Shown here: piece after piece, positions 8,420 to 16,879 of the stretch
Position numbering within the stretch: position 1 is the stretch's first letter
Layout: the number at the start of each line of letters is the position of its first letter
Assembly: GCA_030373045.1 (NCBI GenBank)
Contig: JAUCPW010000004.1
Coordinates: 62,001 to 126,000, forward strand
DNA from: Candidatus Fermentibacter sp.
Lineage (GTDB): Bacteria; Fermentibacterota; Fermentibacteria; Fermentibacterales; Fermentibacteraceae
Direction: 5' to 3'
DNA length: 64,000 nucleotides
Notes under the pieces: model-generated
Databases searched by the model: none
Seen by the model: the letters and a program-made list of their open reading frames with translations, nothing else
Told to the model about the DNA's origin: nothing
Program-made: the position numbers and the translations under genes

Positions 8420-9190
8420 TCAGCGTCGGCCCCGCAGCCTCTCCAGAACCTTGTCCGATGCGAGTTCCCGCAGTGCGTCGGTTGCCACCCAGCGGGCGGC
8501 CCTCGCGCCGGCATCGCCGCCGCGCTCCCCGCCAGCCCTCGCGTTCGCGGTGTCGAGGATCCTTCCGGCGCACGCAATCGCGGCAGAGTTGAGAGCGGCA
8601 TTCCGCTTGCCGATGTTCCGGAGTGCCCAGTTCACGGCCTTCTTCACGAAGTTCCGGTCGTCGGAGGCGCCACGCTCGATATGGTCCAGGAGCGTCACGA
8701 AATCGTCGTCCGATGCCTTTTTGTCATGCACGGCAAGGCCTGCCATCATCGCGAAGCCCGCCCGCTTCACCCATTCCTCGTCCCGTCCGGCCCACTCCAC
8801 CGCCTTCCCCCAGGCATTCGGAGTCAGGTCGAACAGGCTGGTGGTCGCCTGGTCGCAGACGTCCCACGAGTCGAATCCCGCCGCCCAGGCCTCCATCTGC
8901 GAGGCGGTCACGGAGGCGGGATCGTCGACGAAGCAGGCCAGCAGCCGGGCTTCGTGATTCCCAGTCTCCCAGAGCGCGAGGGCTAGTTCGTGATCGGTTC
9001 CGATGCGCGCCGCCATCCGGCGGAGTTCATAGACCGAGACACCGAAGGCATCAGCGGTGTTGATCCCGTATCTCGACATCCCTGCCCGGGCTTCCTCGCT
9101 GCCCATGCCCCGAAGTTCCTCGAGAATGCCCTCCGTTCCGCCTTCGCCGGACCGGGCATCCCCAGAGCCTGATCTTCTGTCGTTCTTCAT
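8420..9190 (-). CDS. alkD: DNA alkylation repair protein, AlkD-like DNA glycosylase
   Basis: A ~256-residue all-helical HEAT-like repeat protein of the AlkC/AlkD family, which excises N3- and N7-alkylated purines. The catalytic pair is present: Trp109 and Asp113 in DSWDVCDQ, and the second cleft tryptophan (Trp188 in KKAVNWALRNIGKRN). The KKAVNWALR segment is a strong family signature. The ATG at 9190 is preceded by GGAG at good spacing. The frame stays open upstream but would overlap a plus-strand lipoprotein gene. It is monocistronic, and its length matches the family apart from a ~20-residue polar N-terminal extension. Confidence 0.9.
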   Translation of the reverse strand: MKNDRRSGSGDARSGEGGTEGILEELRGMGSEEARAGMSRYGINTADAFGVSVYELRRMAARIGTDHELALALWETGNHEARLLACFVDDPASVTASQMEAWAAGFDSWDVCDQATTSLFDLTPNAWGKAVEWAGRDEEWVKRAGFAMMAGLAVHDKKASDDDFVTLLDHIERGASDDRNFVKKAVNWALRNIGKRNAALNSAAIACAGRILDTANARAGGERGGDAGARAARWVATDALRELASDKVLERLRGRR

Positions 9191-9441
9191 CCCGGACTCC
9201 GATCCCATCGGTTCCGAACCGCCCTGCAAGCTTCCGGACGTGCAGCAGTTCACTCCGGCACGAACCGAAGCACCTGAATTCCGATGGACAATATAGGTCT
9301 GCCGGACGGAGAGCCGGTCGACTGCACGGCAGATGCCAGCCGGCGACGCCTCCCTGGATAGCGACGCTGCAGCGGCAGTGGTCGAGTCAGGACCGAAAGT
9401 CAAAAAGCGGGCTCGTTGCAGCGGTCTTGATGTCGACCGGA

Positions 9442-9470
9442 TTGCCTTTCTGCCGCCGGGTTCGTATCGT
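9442..9470 (+). promoter_or_regulatory. Possible sigma-70 promoter for the first lipoprotein gene
   Basis: TTGCCT (9442-9447), a 17-base spacer and TATCGT (9465-9470), ending about 30 bases before the ATG at 9500, which has its own AGGAGG. Confidence 0.4.
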
Positions 9471-9499
9471 GATCCAACATTCCCAGGAGGTGGTGGAGC

Positions 9500-9994
9500 A
9501 TGACCGTGAACCGGACTCTTGGATATGTCATCCCGATCCTCGCCGCATTGCTCTCCGGATGCAACGACGATGACTATGGTTACGAAGACCGGACCGAGGT
9601 GTTCACCACCGTCCTGCCCCGCAATGTCCAGCAGCTCTTCGACAACGGATACATGACGAGCTTCGACGTCCTGCTCGTACCCTGCGCATCGTCCCCTGAC
9701 CACTTCTACTTCGTCGAATCCCCGGAGATGCTCGACTCCGTGTTCCATCACATCTACTATCCGGATGAGTATTCCGGCCCGCCTCTGGATTCCCTGTTCC
9801 CCGAGGGCGGTTCGCTTCTCGTCCTCGACTTTTCTGCTCTCTGCGAGGATGAAGTCATGGACTACGGACTCAGCTTCTCCGGAGATACCGTAAGGGTGGC
9901 GGTCGATATCAGGAACCACGATGGGCTCGTCATGCCTGGAATCCAGGAGGTAGTCTTCCCCATCGGTGTCGTGCTCCAGGACTCAGTCCGCTGA
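9500..9994 (+). CDS. Small lipoprotein, paralogue A
   Basis: A 164-residue lipoprotein. The signal peptide ends in the lipobox LLSGC (Cys21), followed by acidic residues. The mature part has no family I recognise. It is clearly paralogous to the gene at 13921-14412: both share a DNGY(M/L)T segment, an (L/Y)FPEGGSLL(V/C)LD core and a GDTVRV then PG-x5-FP(I/F)GV(V/I)LQ ending. An AGGAGG precedes the ATG. Both copies neighbour T9SS cargo genes, but no functional link is shown. Confidence 0.8.
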   Translation: MTVNRTLGYVIPILAALLSGCNDDDYGYEDRTEVFTTVLPRNVQQLFDNGYMTSFDVLLVPCASSPDHFYFVESPEMLDSVFHHIYYPDEYSGPPLDSLFPEGGSLLVLDFSALCEDEVMDYGLSFSGDTVRVAVDIRNHDGLVMPGIQEVVFPIGVVLQDSVR

Positions 9995-10012
9995 TCCCTT
10001 CGGACACACCGA

Positions 10013-10096
10013 CCTGAATCGCCGTCCAGCAAGATGGGTTGTCCGCCCTGGACGCTGCGGAAGTGGGTCCGGCAGGTCGAGGATGACAGGCGATCC
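10013..10096 (+). pseudogene. Relic of an IS3-family transposase OrfA
   Basis: A short reading frame carries SSKMGCPPWTLRKWVRQVED, which closely matches the helix-turn-helix of IS3-family OrfA proteins (a SIASKLGC-x-PETLRKWVRQ type motif). Nothing upstream or downstream continues the transposase, and no inverted repeats were seen, so it is a decayed fragment. The rest of the 340-base gap between 9995 and 10333 shows no other gene. Confidence 0.45.
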
Positions 10097-10333
10097 GGCG
10101 AAAATTTCTCGATCTGCTGCAATTTGCCTGTATTCCAGAGGCATTCTGACGCAGTCTCGAGTGGCCATGTTCACGGCTGCGGGGTTCCAGTTCAGGTACT
10201 CTCACAGGTTCGGCATGCATAGACGGTGATCGCGACTCCTGTGCATGCCTTTGACATGTCGGTATGTTCTTTCCGCCGGGAGTTCCGGGAGTCATGTCCA
10301 AAATGCGCATCAGCGCAGGACAGGAGGCTTGCC

Positions 10334-12028
10334 ATGAGCCCGAGGAATTCATCATCGGCAGCACATGGGCATACACCATTACCTGATAGACGCGGCCGGG
10401 GGCGCAGCGACGGCCCTGCCGGCGCCTCGCCCAGCCTGATGCTCCTTCTTCTGCCTGCCTTGTTTCTCTGCGGAACCGCCCGTGCCGTTCCGACACACTT
10501 CTCCTCGCTGTCCGAGCCCTGCGGGCAGAGCGGCCTGCTCCCCGATTCGGCGAGCCTCCGCGCGATGCTCGAAATGGCCGAGTCCCTCGGCGAATCCGGG
10601 CTGCTGCACGGTGAAGGCTTCCCGCAGCTGCCCGGAGACACCGGGAATCCAGGCCGGGAGAAGGCCTGGACCCTGATGTTCTACGACGATGCCGACTTCT
10701 ATGGAGCCTTCGACCCGTTCGACGACTTCTGCAGCGAGGCGGCCTCCTCCCCCTGTCTCGACGTGGTCATACTCCGTGATGTCGAGAACGGCCCCGCCGC
10801 TCTGTGGTACGTCGATCCCTCGCACGAACCGGTCATGCTACTGAAGCTCGGCGAACTCGACATGGGCGACGGGGCGACCCTCTCAGACTTCATACAGTGG
10901 GCAAAGCAGAACTATCCGGCCGACCGGTACATCATGACGATGTACGACCACGGCGGCGGCTGGTGGGGAGCGTGCATCGACGAGACGAGCGGCGGCGACC
11001 TGCTCTTCATGGAGGAGATCCACCAGGCCATCTCCGAAAGCGGAGGGCTCGACATCCTCTGCTTCACCGCACCCTGTCTGATGGGCGCTCTCGAGTCGGT
11101 GTACGAGCTGCGCGACTGTGTGGATGTCTACATCGGGAGCGAGAACGTCAGCGGCTATCAGTACTGGTTCGATACGATCGTCGATCTCTGTGAAGCGCTG
11201 AACAGCCCGGACCCCCTCTCCAACGAGGAGATCGCGTCGATCGTAGTCCAGGCCGTCCTGGACAACGCGCCTCCCGAGTACGAGTCGTTCATGACCATGA
11301 GCGCGACGGATCCATCATCCACGGAGGATCTCGTCGCCCACATCGACGAACTGGCCGTATACATGACCGCCCATATCGAGGAACTCGGTGCCGGTGTCCA
11401 GACTGTCCGCAACTCGACCTGGGAGATGGGCTCCATCTATTCCGGGGATCTCAACGAAGTCGATCTGATAGACTTTCTTGTGATGTACTACTCCGTGGAA
11501 ACCGACCCGTTCGTCCTCGGCAAGATAGGAGAGATCCTCTCGGCCTTCTTCCCGGTCGTGACCTGCGAGGTGCACGGCTCGGGCCAGAGCAGGAGCCACG
11601 GGCTCTCGATCTCGTTCCCGGAGGACCGGTCGGTCTACCAGGACTATTACACCCTCCTCGATCTGGATTTCGCCGACGACACGTCCTGGGACGAGTTCCT
11701 GAACGCCTTCTACGACTTCCAGGAGACAGGCATCCAGGGGAGTGCCGGCCTTGACCGCATCAGGCTTTCCGTCAGCCCCAACCCGTTCACGTCCGTTGCA
11801 TCCTTCGGGTTCTCGTGCCCGACCGCAGGATCGGTGACGATGAGGGTCCACGACTGTGCGGGCAGGGTTGTCGCGGTTCCGTTCGAAGGCAGCCTCGAGA
11901 GTGGTGGACACAGCCTCGTATGGGACGGCACGGGCGGAGACGGAGAACCTCTCCCCTCCGGCATCTATGTCTGCACTCTGGATTCCGGCGGACTGACAGC
12001 AGCGGCGGAGGTGCTCATCCTCCGTTGA
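10334..12028 (+). CDS. Secreted C11 (clostripain-like) cysteine protease with T9SS sorting domain
   Basis: A ~564-residue exported protease. The ATG at 10334 has an AGGAGG six bases upstream. A ~30-residue polar N-terminus is followed by a hydrophobic signal segment (LMLLLLPALFLCGTARA). The peptidase core runs from EKAWTLMFYDDADFYG through the catalytic histidine in MTMYDHGGGWWGAC and the catalytic cysteine in CFTAPCLMGALESVYELRD. The C-terminal ~85 residues are a FlgD-like T9SS domain (LSVSPNPFTSVASF, CAGRVV, LVWDGTGGDGEPLPSGIY, VLILR). It probably acts at the cell surface on Arg/Lys-containing proteins, as other C11 enzymes do. Confidence 0.88.
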   Translation: MSPRNSSSAAHGHTPLPDRRGRGRSDGPAGASPSLMLLLLPALFLCGTARAVPTHFSSLSEPCGQSGLLPDSASLRAMLEMAESLGESGLLHGEGFPQLPGDTGNPGREKAWTLMFYDDADFYGAFDPFDDFCSEAASSPCLDVVILRDVENGPAALWYVDPSHEPVMLLKLGELDMGDGATLSDFIQWAKQNYPADRYIMTMYDHGGGWWGACIDETSGGDLLFMEEIHQAISESGGLDILCFTAPCLMGALESVYELRDCVDVYIGSENVSGYQYWFDTIVDLCEALNSPDPLSNEEIASIVVQAVLDNAPPEYESFMTMSATDPSSTEDLVAHIDELAVYMTAHIEELGAGVQTVRNSTWEMGSIYSGDLNEVDLIDFLVMYYSVETDPFVLGKIGEILSAFFPVVTCEVHGSGQSRSHGLSISFPEDRSVYQDYYTLLDLDFADDTSWDEFLNAFYDFQETGIQGSAGLDRIRLSVSPNPFTSVASFGFSCPTAGSVTMRVHDCAGRVVAVPFEGSLESGGHSLVWDGTGGDGEPLPSGIYVCTLDSGGLTAAAEVLILR

Positions 12029-12196
12029 CGTTACGGGTTCTCAGGAGAGTGCATCGCATGCGGCACAGGAGTCGCCGAGGTTGCATATCCGCCTGCACGA
12101 TGCTTTTGCGTCGTGGGGCCGGACCTTCCTGAATCCGAGGTAACGCAGCCAGGCCCGGTGTGGCGGAATGGGAGCAGCGCATCCGGACCGGGTCAG

Positions 12197-13630
12197 CTAG
12201 AGTTTCACCACCCTGACGGCCGCGATCTCCCCGTCGACCGCGCCCCGCACGAGGTAGGTGCCTGCCGGGACGACGGATCCCGACCCATCCCTGCCATCCC
12301 ACAGAAACACCGACCCCTGGCGTTCAGTGAGATTCCGGACCAGCCTTCCGGTGAGGTCGAACACTTCCAGTTCGGACGGAATGGATGATCCGGCGCAGGT
12401 GACGGCGATCGTCGAGACGAACGGATTCGACGAGGGTCGGAGCAGCAGACCCCCCGATTCGGGACTGGAGCCTTCGATCCCCACCACGCTCGATCTCGGG
12501 ACGTAGACGATGGTTGGATCAGCGCTTCCATCCTCGAGCCACGCCACGTAATACCCATCCTGAGCGCTGCACGCACCGAGGAACCCGGCACCGATATCGA
12601 CAGGCTCCTCCGGTGACAGCAGATGGCACCAGTCATTCCACTGCCCGTCGAAGTACCTGCACCAGACATGATCTCCATCGTACCAGGCAAGGAGAGCCCC
12701 AGGATCACTTCGGACATCGCTCATGGCCGCGAACAGCGGAGGCTGCCCGTCCGGCCAGGGAGGCATGGCGAGGGTCGTGTCGGGAACCGGCGACGCAGTG
12801 GAGCAGATGAACGAATACTGATCCACTCCCTCGTAGTTCTTCCAGATGAATACGGCGCCGGCGGCGCAGCTACCGGCGCAGAAGGCTGTAGCATCAGTAG
12901 GACCGCCGTTCCAGAATTCATCCAGGGTGTAGCTGTCGAGTTCTCCGGAGCCGCTGGATCCGCCATATCCGGTCGTCTGAGCTTTGAAGACCGAACCAAA
13001 GGGGAGGTAGCTGAACTGAACCCAGCCGGAAACCCAGTAGGAGGAACTCGTCTGTACCGGGGGAATCAAGGGAGAACAATCAATCATCTGGATCGCTGCC
13101 GGTTCGCGGAAGACCATCTGCCCGGAGTCTTCGGTGTCCAGAATCGCAGCGCACTGCCAGATGTAGTTCTCGGTCAGGTTTTCACAGTCGGAAAGCGTGT
13201 AATTGGTTCTGACGGCGGCAAAGACAATGCAGTCGGTGTCCCCGTCGATGACGCTCTGGGCTTCGAGCTGGAAGACAACTGAATAAGGGTGATTCCTGGC
13301 AGGAGGACAGATGGATGCGGAAGGAACGTGTACCGAGCCGAGCGTGGCAAGCGTGGCAGGATCGAGCGAGTAGATCGTCGAGGAGTCATCTCCATAGTAT
13401 TCAGATCTCGTAACGATCAGATTCCCGGGAACGCCGGGAGTGCTTTCCACTATGGTCAGGCTCGTAGAAGAGCAAGCATTTGGAATGTCCACCTCGGCAC
13501 CGGAGGATGCACGAACCTCGAGTTCCCAGTCGGAAGTACGCCATGCAACCCAGTAGTCGAGGCCCGATGCCGTGATGTCCAGCGTCGGACAACTTGCACA
13601 GAGCACTACGCCGAGCAGGATAGCGGCCAT
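12197..13630 (-). CDS. Large secreted protein with T9SS sorting domain
   Basis: A 477-residue protein. The N-terminus (MAAILLGVVLCASCPTLDI) is a short signal peptide, after a strong GGAGGGTGGGGAG site. The long middle part is beta-rich, with repeated aromatic motifs such as YYVAWLEDGS, ALLAWYDGDHVWCRYFDG and VFIWKNYEGVDQYSF, which suggests a beta-propeller or sialidase-like fold. No catalytic motif was seen. The tail is a clear sorting domain (RPSSNPFVSTIAV, VFDLTGRLVRNL, FLWDGRDGSGSVVPAGTY, VRVVKL). It converges with the C11 protease gene, 168 bases away. Confidence 0.78.
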   Translation of the reverse strand: MAAILLGVVLCASCPTLDITASGLDYWVAWRTSDWELEVRASSGAEVDIPNACSSTSLTIVESTPGVPGNLIVTRSEYYGDDSSTIYSLDPATLATLGSVHVPSASICPPARNHPYSVVFQLEAQSVIDGDTDCIVFAAVRTNYTLSDCENLTENYIWQCAAILDTEDSGQMVFREPAAIQMIDCSPLIPPVQTSSSYWVSGWVQFSYLPFGSVFKAQTTGYGGSSGSGELDSYTLDEFWNGGPTDATAFCAGSCAAGAVFIWKNYEGVDQYSFICSTASPVPDTTLAMPPWPDGQPPLFAAMSDVRSDPGALLAWYDGDHVWCRYFDGQWNDWCHLLSPEEPVDIGAGFLGACSAQDGYYVAWLEDGSADPTIVYVPRSSVVGIEGSSPESGGLLLRPSSNPFVSTIAVTCAGSSIPSELEVFDLTGRLVRNLTERQGSVFLWDGRDGSGSVVPAGTYLVRGAVDGEIAAVRVVKL

Positions 13631-13920
13631 CTCCCCACCCTCCGTTCGTTCGACGACAATAGGATGGGTATCGACCTGTGCTGCGTCAATGCAAATGTGT
13701 ATGCAGCAATGCCCGGCCGTCGGATCTACAAGTACGAACCGTCGACATCATGAAGACACGGCGCCCCCAACCAGGATCAGGTAGGCCTGCCGCAATCCGG
13801 TGATCTGCGCGACGGAGCCGGGAGACGGGATGGGTACGGGCTTGCGGCAGGAATGCGGGTTCATCATCGAGATCCTATTGTTTCGTTATCGAGGCCTGCT
13901 GCTACTCCGGGAGGGTTGTC

Positions 13921-14412
13921 ATGATGAGGACCGACCGGCTCGAACTCGGAGCTGTCGCGCTTGGCACCGCCTTGTCGCTTGCAGGCTGTGGCCAGGACGA
14001 AGGGCCTCTCTACGAGGAGCAAACCCTGGAGAAGTTGACGATCCTGCCCGGAACCGTACTCGGGGTAATCGACAACGGATATCTGACAGATCCTTACATC
14101 GAATACTGCGAGTATTCTCCTGAAGGCTGGTACTTCATCAGCACACCCAGTGCGATAGATACGGTCTTCCCGGGAGCACGATCCCTGCTCGAGTCATACT
14201 TCCCGGAAGGTGGCTCCCTTCTGTGCCTTGACCTCTTGCTAGAAAGCGAGGACCACCTGCTCGGATACTCCGTAGGGTTCGCCGGTGATACGGTACGGGT
14301 ACTGGCCGAGATCAATCACTACGTAGGATCAGGACCGTATATTCCCGGATTCAACGAGTATTTCTTCCCCTTCGGAGTCATCCTGCAGTCCCCGGCCCGG
14401 CCGGAGCGATAG
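13921..14412 (+). CDS. Small lipoprotein, paralogue B
   Basis: A 163-residue lipoprotein with lipobox SLAGC near residue 22. It shares a common core with the lipoprotein at 9500-9994 (DNGYLTD, YFPEGGSLLCLDLL, AGDTVRVLAEI, PFGVILQ), so the two are duplicates that diverged. A GGGAGGG lies before a tandem ATGATG start. It is convergent with the interrupted beta-propeller gene. Its function is unknown. Confidence 0.78.
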   Translation: MMRTDRLELGAVALGTALSLAGCGQDEGPLYEEQTLEKLTILPGTVLGVIDNGYLTDPYIEYCEYSPEGWYFISTPSAIDTVFPGARSLLESYFPEGGSLLCLDLLLESEDHLLGYSVGFAGDTVRVLAEINHYVGSGPYIPGFNEYFFPFGVILQSPARPER

Positions 14413-14422
14413 ACCGGACCGC

Positions 14423-15529
14423 CTACCTCACCAGCACCAGGCGCGTGGTAGCCTCGAGATCGGCACTGGAGAGCCTCAGGAAGTACACCCCCTGGGCCAG
14501 GGCACTCCCGTTCCCGTCGAGGCCGTCCCAGTAGTGGGCCTGTGAGCCCATGGGCAGGGTTCCCAGCTCCTGCGTCCTCACGAGGTGCCCTGCGGCGTCG
14601 AAGATATCGAGTTTCAGAGGGGAAGGCCCGGTGCTCCGGAAGGAGAGCTCGATCCCGGATGCCTTGGGGTTGGGAGAAGCATGGAGCGCGCTCGATTCCA
14701 TTTCCGGAAACGGTTCGATCCCTGTCGTGTCGGGTTCCCATCGGGCGACGTAATCGGCTGGATTGCCCCCGGCCTGGGTGAACCGTCCCCCCGCATACAC
14801 GTCAGAGCCGTTCACGGCGATGGTACAGACACCATTATTGTCCACACCGTATCCCAGCGCTGACCAGCTGCTGCCGTCCCAGCGGGCGATGTGGTTGGCC
14901 AAGTTCCCTCCGGCCTGGTGGAACCCCCCTCCCACATAAACGTCCGAACCGCTCACGGCGATGGTACAGACACCATTATTGTCCACACCGTATCCCAGCG
15001 CTGACCAGCTGCTGCCGTCCCAACGGGCGATATAGTTGGCGGGATTCCCTCCGGCCTGCTGTAAATACCCCCCCACATACACTTCAGAGCTGTTCACTGA
15101 GATAGCCCAGACAACGCCATCCATGCCGCCCAGTCCAGACCACGAACTGCCATTCCAACTGGCCATTCCATCCACTACCGCCTCACCGGCCCGGCGGAAG
15201 TCTCCCCCCACATACAAAACGCCAGAATCGCTGTATTCGATGGCACGGACAACCGCATCCACACCGGTTCCCAGCGGGTACCAGGTGCCATCCAGGTCCT
15301 GCCCGACAGGAGGGAGAACTGGTGCGAGGGGTGAGGATTCCTCCTCTACGAATAACGGCTCTCCGTCAGGACCATATTCCATGCTGAATCACGTGGGATC
15401 GAAACTCCCAGAAGCCCCCTCCATGATTGCACCATCGGAGCAAAGCACGGTTCCCAGGGAGGGCATCGTCTCGGAAAACGCCATGGAGGAGATCAGCAGA
15501 AGAGCAGCTGAAAGATTCCACGCTCTCAT
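14423..15529 (-). CDS. Secreted beta-propeller repeat protein with T9SS domain, interrupted by an in-frame TGA
   Basis: From an ATG at 15529 with a strong AGGAGG, the frame encodes a signal peptide (MRAWNLSAALLLISSMAFS) and 46 codons, then meets a TGA at 15389-15391. Past it the same frame stays open for ~322 codons to a TAG. That part has four ~45-residue repeats of the type YVGG-x-F-x-QAGG, W(D/N)GSSWSALG, then a T9SS sorting domain (ASPNPKASGIEL, DAAGHLV, YWDGLDGNGSALAQGVY, LVLVR). A CGA to TGA mutation explains it. A sequencing error or readthrough is possible. The downstream part alone, from ATG 15382, lacks a signal peptide. The repeats resemble delta-60/kelch-like propeller units. Confidence 0.7.
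14812..15022 (-). repeat. Tandem 141-bp coding repeat
   Basis: Two adjacent copies, 141 bp (47 codons) apart, inside the propeller gene. A 70-base core is identical between 14812-14881 and 14953-15022. The neighbouring units are more diverged, so this pair is a recent duplication. Confidence 0.85.
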
Positions 15530-15776
15530 GTAATCCTCCTTCGCTGAGACAGGGAGGTATTTGCATGTGCAATATACAGGAACACATGCAGGTCAATGAG
15601 CGGTCGAACACCACCGGAGATCGCGAGTTGTTTCCGCGTGGGAGTACACCGACTCTAGGGGGAAGTGGCTCGCTTCGCGAACAAGACTTGAGCTTTCCTG
15701 GCGCTCGAGGTTACGCCCGGGATATCGGCGGAGCTGGAAGCTCATGAGCAGGATGCGTTGCGGAAGGGATCGCGGA

Positions 15777-16109
15777 TCAGAGGGAGGCCGACAAAGCCTC
15801 CAGGCTGTTCTTCAGTGCAGGCAGGCCTGCTTCGACGACCTGCCAGACCAGTTCGACATCGACACCGAGATAGTCGTGGACCAGGATGTTGCGAAGCCCC
15901 GTGATGCCCCGCCACTCTATCTCGGGGTGTCCAGAACGGATATCCTCGGGGACTCTGGAAACAGACTCGCACATGACCTGGAGATTCCGAATCACGGCAT
16001 CCTGTATCAGCATGGACGACATGAACTCGTCCCTGCCGCTGCTCGTATAGATCAATATACGCTCGATGCAGTCCAACGCATGTCTGATGAACACTCCCGG
16101 ATCCTTCAA
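15777..16109 (-). CDS. hepT: HepT-family toxin (HEPN RNase)
   Basis: A 110-residue all-helical DUF86/HEPN protein. The RNase motif R-x4-H-x-Y is intact (Arg73, His78, Tyr80 in LRNILVHDY). In known MntA-HepT pairs HepT is the toxin and its motif tyrosine is AMPylated by the partner. The ATG overlaps the TGA of the mntA gene (ATGA), so the two are translationally coupled. Confidence 0.88.
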   Translation of the reverse strand: MKDPGVFIRHALDCIERILIYTSSGRDEFMSSMLIQDAVIRNLQVMCESVSRVPEDIRSGHPEIEWRGITGLRNILVHDYLGVDVELVWQVVEAGLPALKNSLEALSASL

Positions 16110-16390
16110 AGGATGACCGCCTCCCGGAGAGCATGCGATCTGATCTCCGGATGCATGGAGTTCTCGGTCAGTACCTGCACCGGCCTTCCGAGCAGATCCT
16201 GAAGGTCGAGCAGAAAGGCGCCCAGGTCGAACAGTGTTCCTGTCCCATCGAGATCGGCGATGAGGTCGACGTCGCTATCGGGACCGGCGGAATCCCTGCT
16301 CATGGAACCGAACAGCCGCACCCGGCGGACATGATGCTTGCGAGCAAGATCGAGTATCCGAGAACGGTTTCTGACGATGAGCTGGTCCAT
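16106..16390 (-). CDS. mntA: MntA-family nucleotidyltransferase antitoxin
   Basis: A 94-residue minimal nucleotidyltransferase. The GS-x10-D-x-D signature is complete (Gly28, Ser29, Asp40, Asp42 in RLFGSMSRDSAGPDSDVDLI). It would neutralise HepT by transferring AMP to its active-site tyrosine. An AAGGGGAG lies before the ATG, and a good promoter lies just upstream. It is the first gene of the two-gene toxin-antitoxin operon. Confidence 0.88.
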   Translation of the reverse strand: MDQLIVRNRSRILDLARKHHVRRVRLFGSMSRDSAGPDSDVDLIADLDGTGTLFDLGAFLLDLQDLLGRPVQVLTENSMHPEIRSHALREAVIL

Positions 16391-16413
16391 CAGGCACTCC
16401 CCTTCTCAATATC

Positions 16414-16442
16414 AAGATAGCGCCGGAAGAAGAGGATTTCAA
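16414..16442 (-). promoter_or_regulatory. Sigma-70 type promoter for mntA-hepT
   Basis: TTGAAA (16437-16442), a 17-base spacer and TATCTT (16414-16419) on the minus strand, giving a leader of about 17 bases before the mntA ATG. Confidence 0.5.
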
Positions 16443-16647
16443 GTAAGGCGCCTGACGGATCGCAGGCCGGTGGCCGGAAACGAACGAGTTCACCGGATAT
16501 GCATGTCTAGGTGGCAGTTATGTCGATGATAAGTGGCTCCCCGTATCGCTATCAAGGCGAACTTTCCGTGGGCCCGTCCTGAGGATCCCGATCAGCCTCG
16601 TTATCCGGCACCACGAACCCGGGATCAGGAAGACCTATCGCAACCCC

Positions 16648-16863
16648 ATGATCTACGCGATCGAGCTTAGGGACAGGATGGCGGCCGAGGGCATCAGCCG
16701 TGCCGAGCTGGCCCGGAGGCTGGGGGTGTCGAGAACACGGGTGACCCAGTGGTTCGATCTGCTCGAGTTGCCGGAGCAAGTCATCAAGGACGCCCTGGCG
16801 ACTGGCGATAACTGGAAGCACCGGCTGGTGACGGAGAGGAAACTGCGAGGATCGAGCAGATAA
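16648..16863 (+). CDS. Small helix-turn-helix protein, possible recombinase-associated remnant
   Basis: Seventy-one residues with a clear helix-turn-helix (ISRAELARRLGVSRTRVTQW) and a following DLLELPEQV helix. This pattern is common in small proteins encoded beside serine or tyrosine recombinases. The same frame continues open upstream for at least 150 bases without an ATG or GTG, and its residues (VLRIPISLVIRHHEPG) look like the usual N-terminal part of that family. The gene may therefore be a remnant that lost its start. No recombinase is present here. Confidence 0.45.
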   Translation: MIYAIELRDRMAAEGISRAELARRLGVSRTRVTQWFDLLELPEQVIKDALATGDNWKHRLVTERKLRGSSR

Positions 16864-16879
16864 CAGCGCCAGGGTTGCG

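Noticed and set aside
12153-12180. A stretch resembling the 5' half of a tRNA-Leu (GCCCGG-TGTGGCGGAAT-GG)
   Set aside because: No anticodon arm, T-arm or 3' acceptor follows, and the D-arm is one base short. It may be a relic but cannot be called a tRNA.
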